In this document: positions 32,973-33,015 of the stretch, in pieces | How positions within the stretch are numbered: position 1 is the first letter of the stretch | Layout of the letters: the number at the start of each line of letters is the position of its first letter | Translations under genes and position numbers: made by a program | Origin: Lachnospiraceae bacterium | GTDB lineage: Bacteria; Bacillota; Clostridia; Lachnospirales; Lachnospiraceae | Reading direction: 5' to 3' | Length of the DNA: 33,015 bases | NCBI GenBank assembly: GCA_017544405.1 | Contig: JAFYEE010000029.1 | Location: 1-33,015 of the forward strand | The notes under the pieces: generated by a model | Told to the model about the DNA's origin: nothing | Seen by the model: the letters and a program-made list of their open reading frames with translations, nothing else | Database searches by the model: none

Positions 32973-33015
32973 CGAAATTAAAACCTCCCTGCGAAGAATC
33001 CTATGATTCGAGCAG

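Overview
The window looks like a chromosomal segment from a GC-rich, low-oxygen gut-type Clostridia (Bacillota), most likely a Lachnospiraceae member. This is inferred from strong AGGAGG-type ribosome sites, two 7TM hybrid histidine kinases, a soluble FtsH-like protease, a yybP-ykoY riboswitch, a DUF4143 ATPase, an oligoendopeptidase F and a heterodimeric ABC exporter. No marker gene fixes the species. Nearly all genes lie on the minus strand. The plus strand carries a 66-aa protein, an rRNA methyltransferase and tRNA-Pro(CGG).

Layout, left to right: a repeat-rich non-coding end (1-580) with a 96-bp tandem repeat and a ~210-bp imperfect palindrome; trpS; a 1201-aa fusion of a ClpB-like AAA+ domain with an FtsH-like AAA+ zinc protease; a Ca2+/Na+ exchanger; a 7TM hybrid kinase; a GH3 beta-glucosidase with a 140-bp palindrome just upstream; an OmpR-type regulator/kinase pair; a flotillin behind a Mn2+ (yybP-ykoY) riboswitch and its own terminator; the divergent 66-aa protein/methyltransferase pair; an orphan propeller-like/solute-binding lipoprotein and the deleted relic of a paralogue; a DUF4143 ATPase preceded by seven 23-bp iterons; oligoendopeptidase F; the two half-transporters of an ABC multidrug-type exporter behind a leader-peptide attenuator; a translationally coupled MATE-acyltransferase pair; a second hybrid kinase; and a tRNA gene with a perfect promoter.

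The main regulatory discoveries are two switches read directly from sequence. First, the ABC exporter leader has a strong promoter, a 25-codon leader ORF and four mutually exclusive pairing segments ending in a terminator, which is classical ribosome-mediated transcription attenuation. Second, a complete yybP-ykoY aptamer overlaps a terminator and should switch on a flotillin gene rather than one of the usual manganese exporters. The most unusual protein is the ClpB-like/FtsH-like fusion with a receiver-like linker and no membrane segment. The ATPase/iteron cassette, bracketed by 26-bp near-identical direct repeats next to a lipoprotein gene relic, is the clearest sign of rearrangement.
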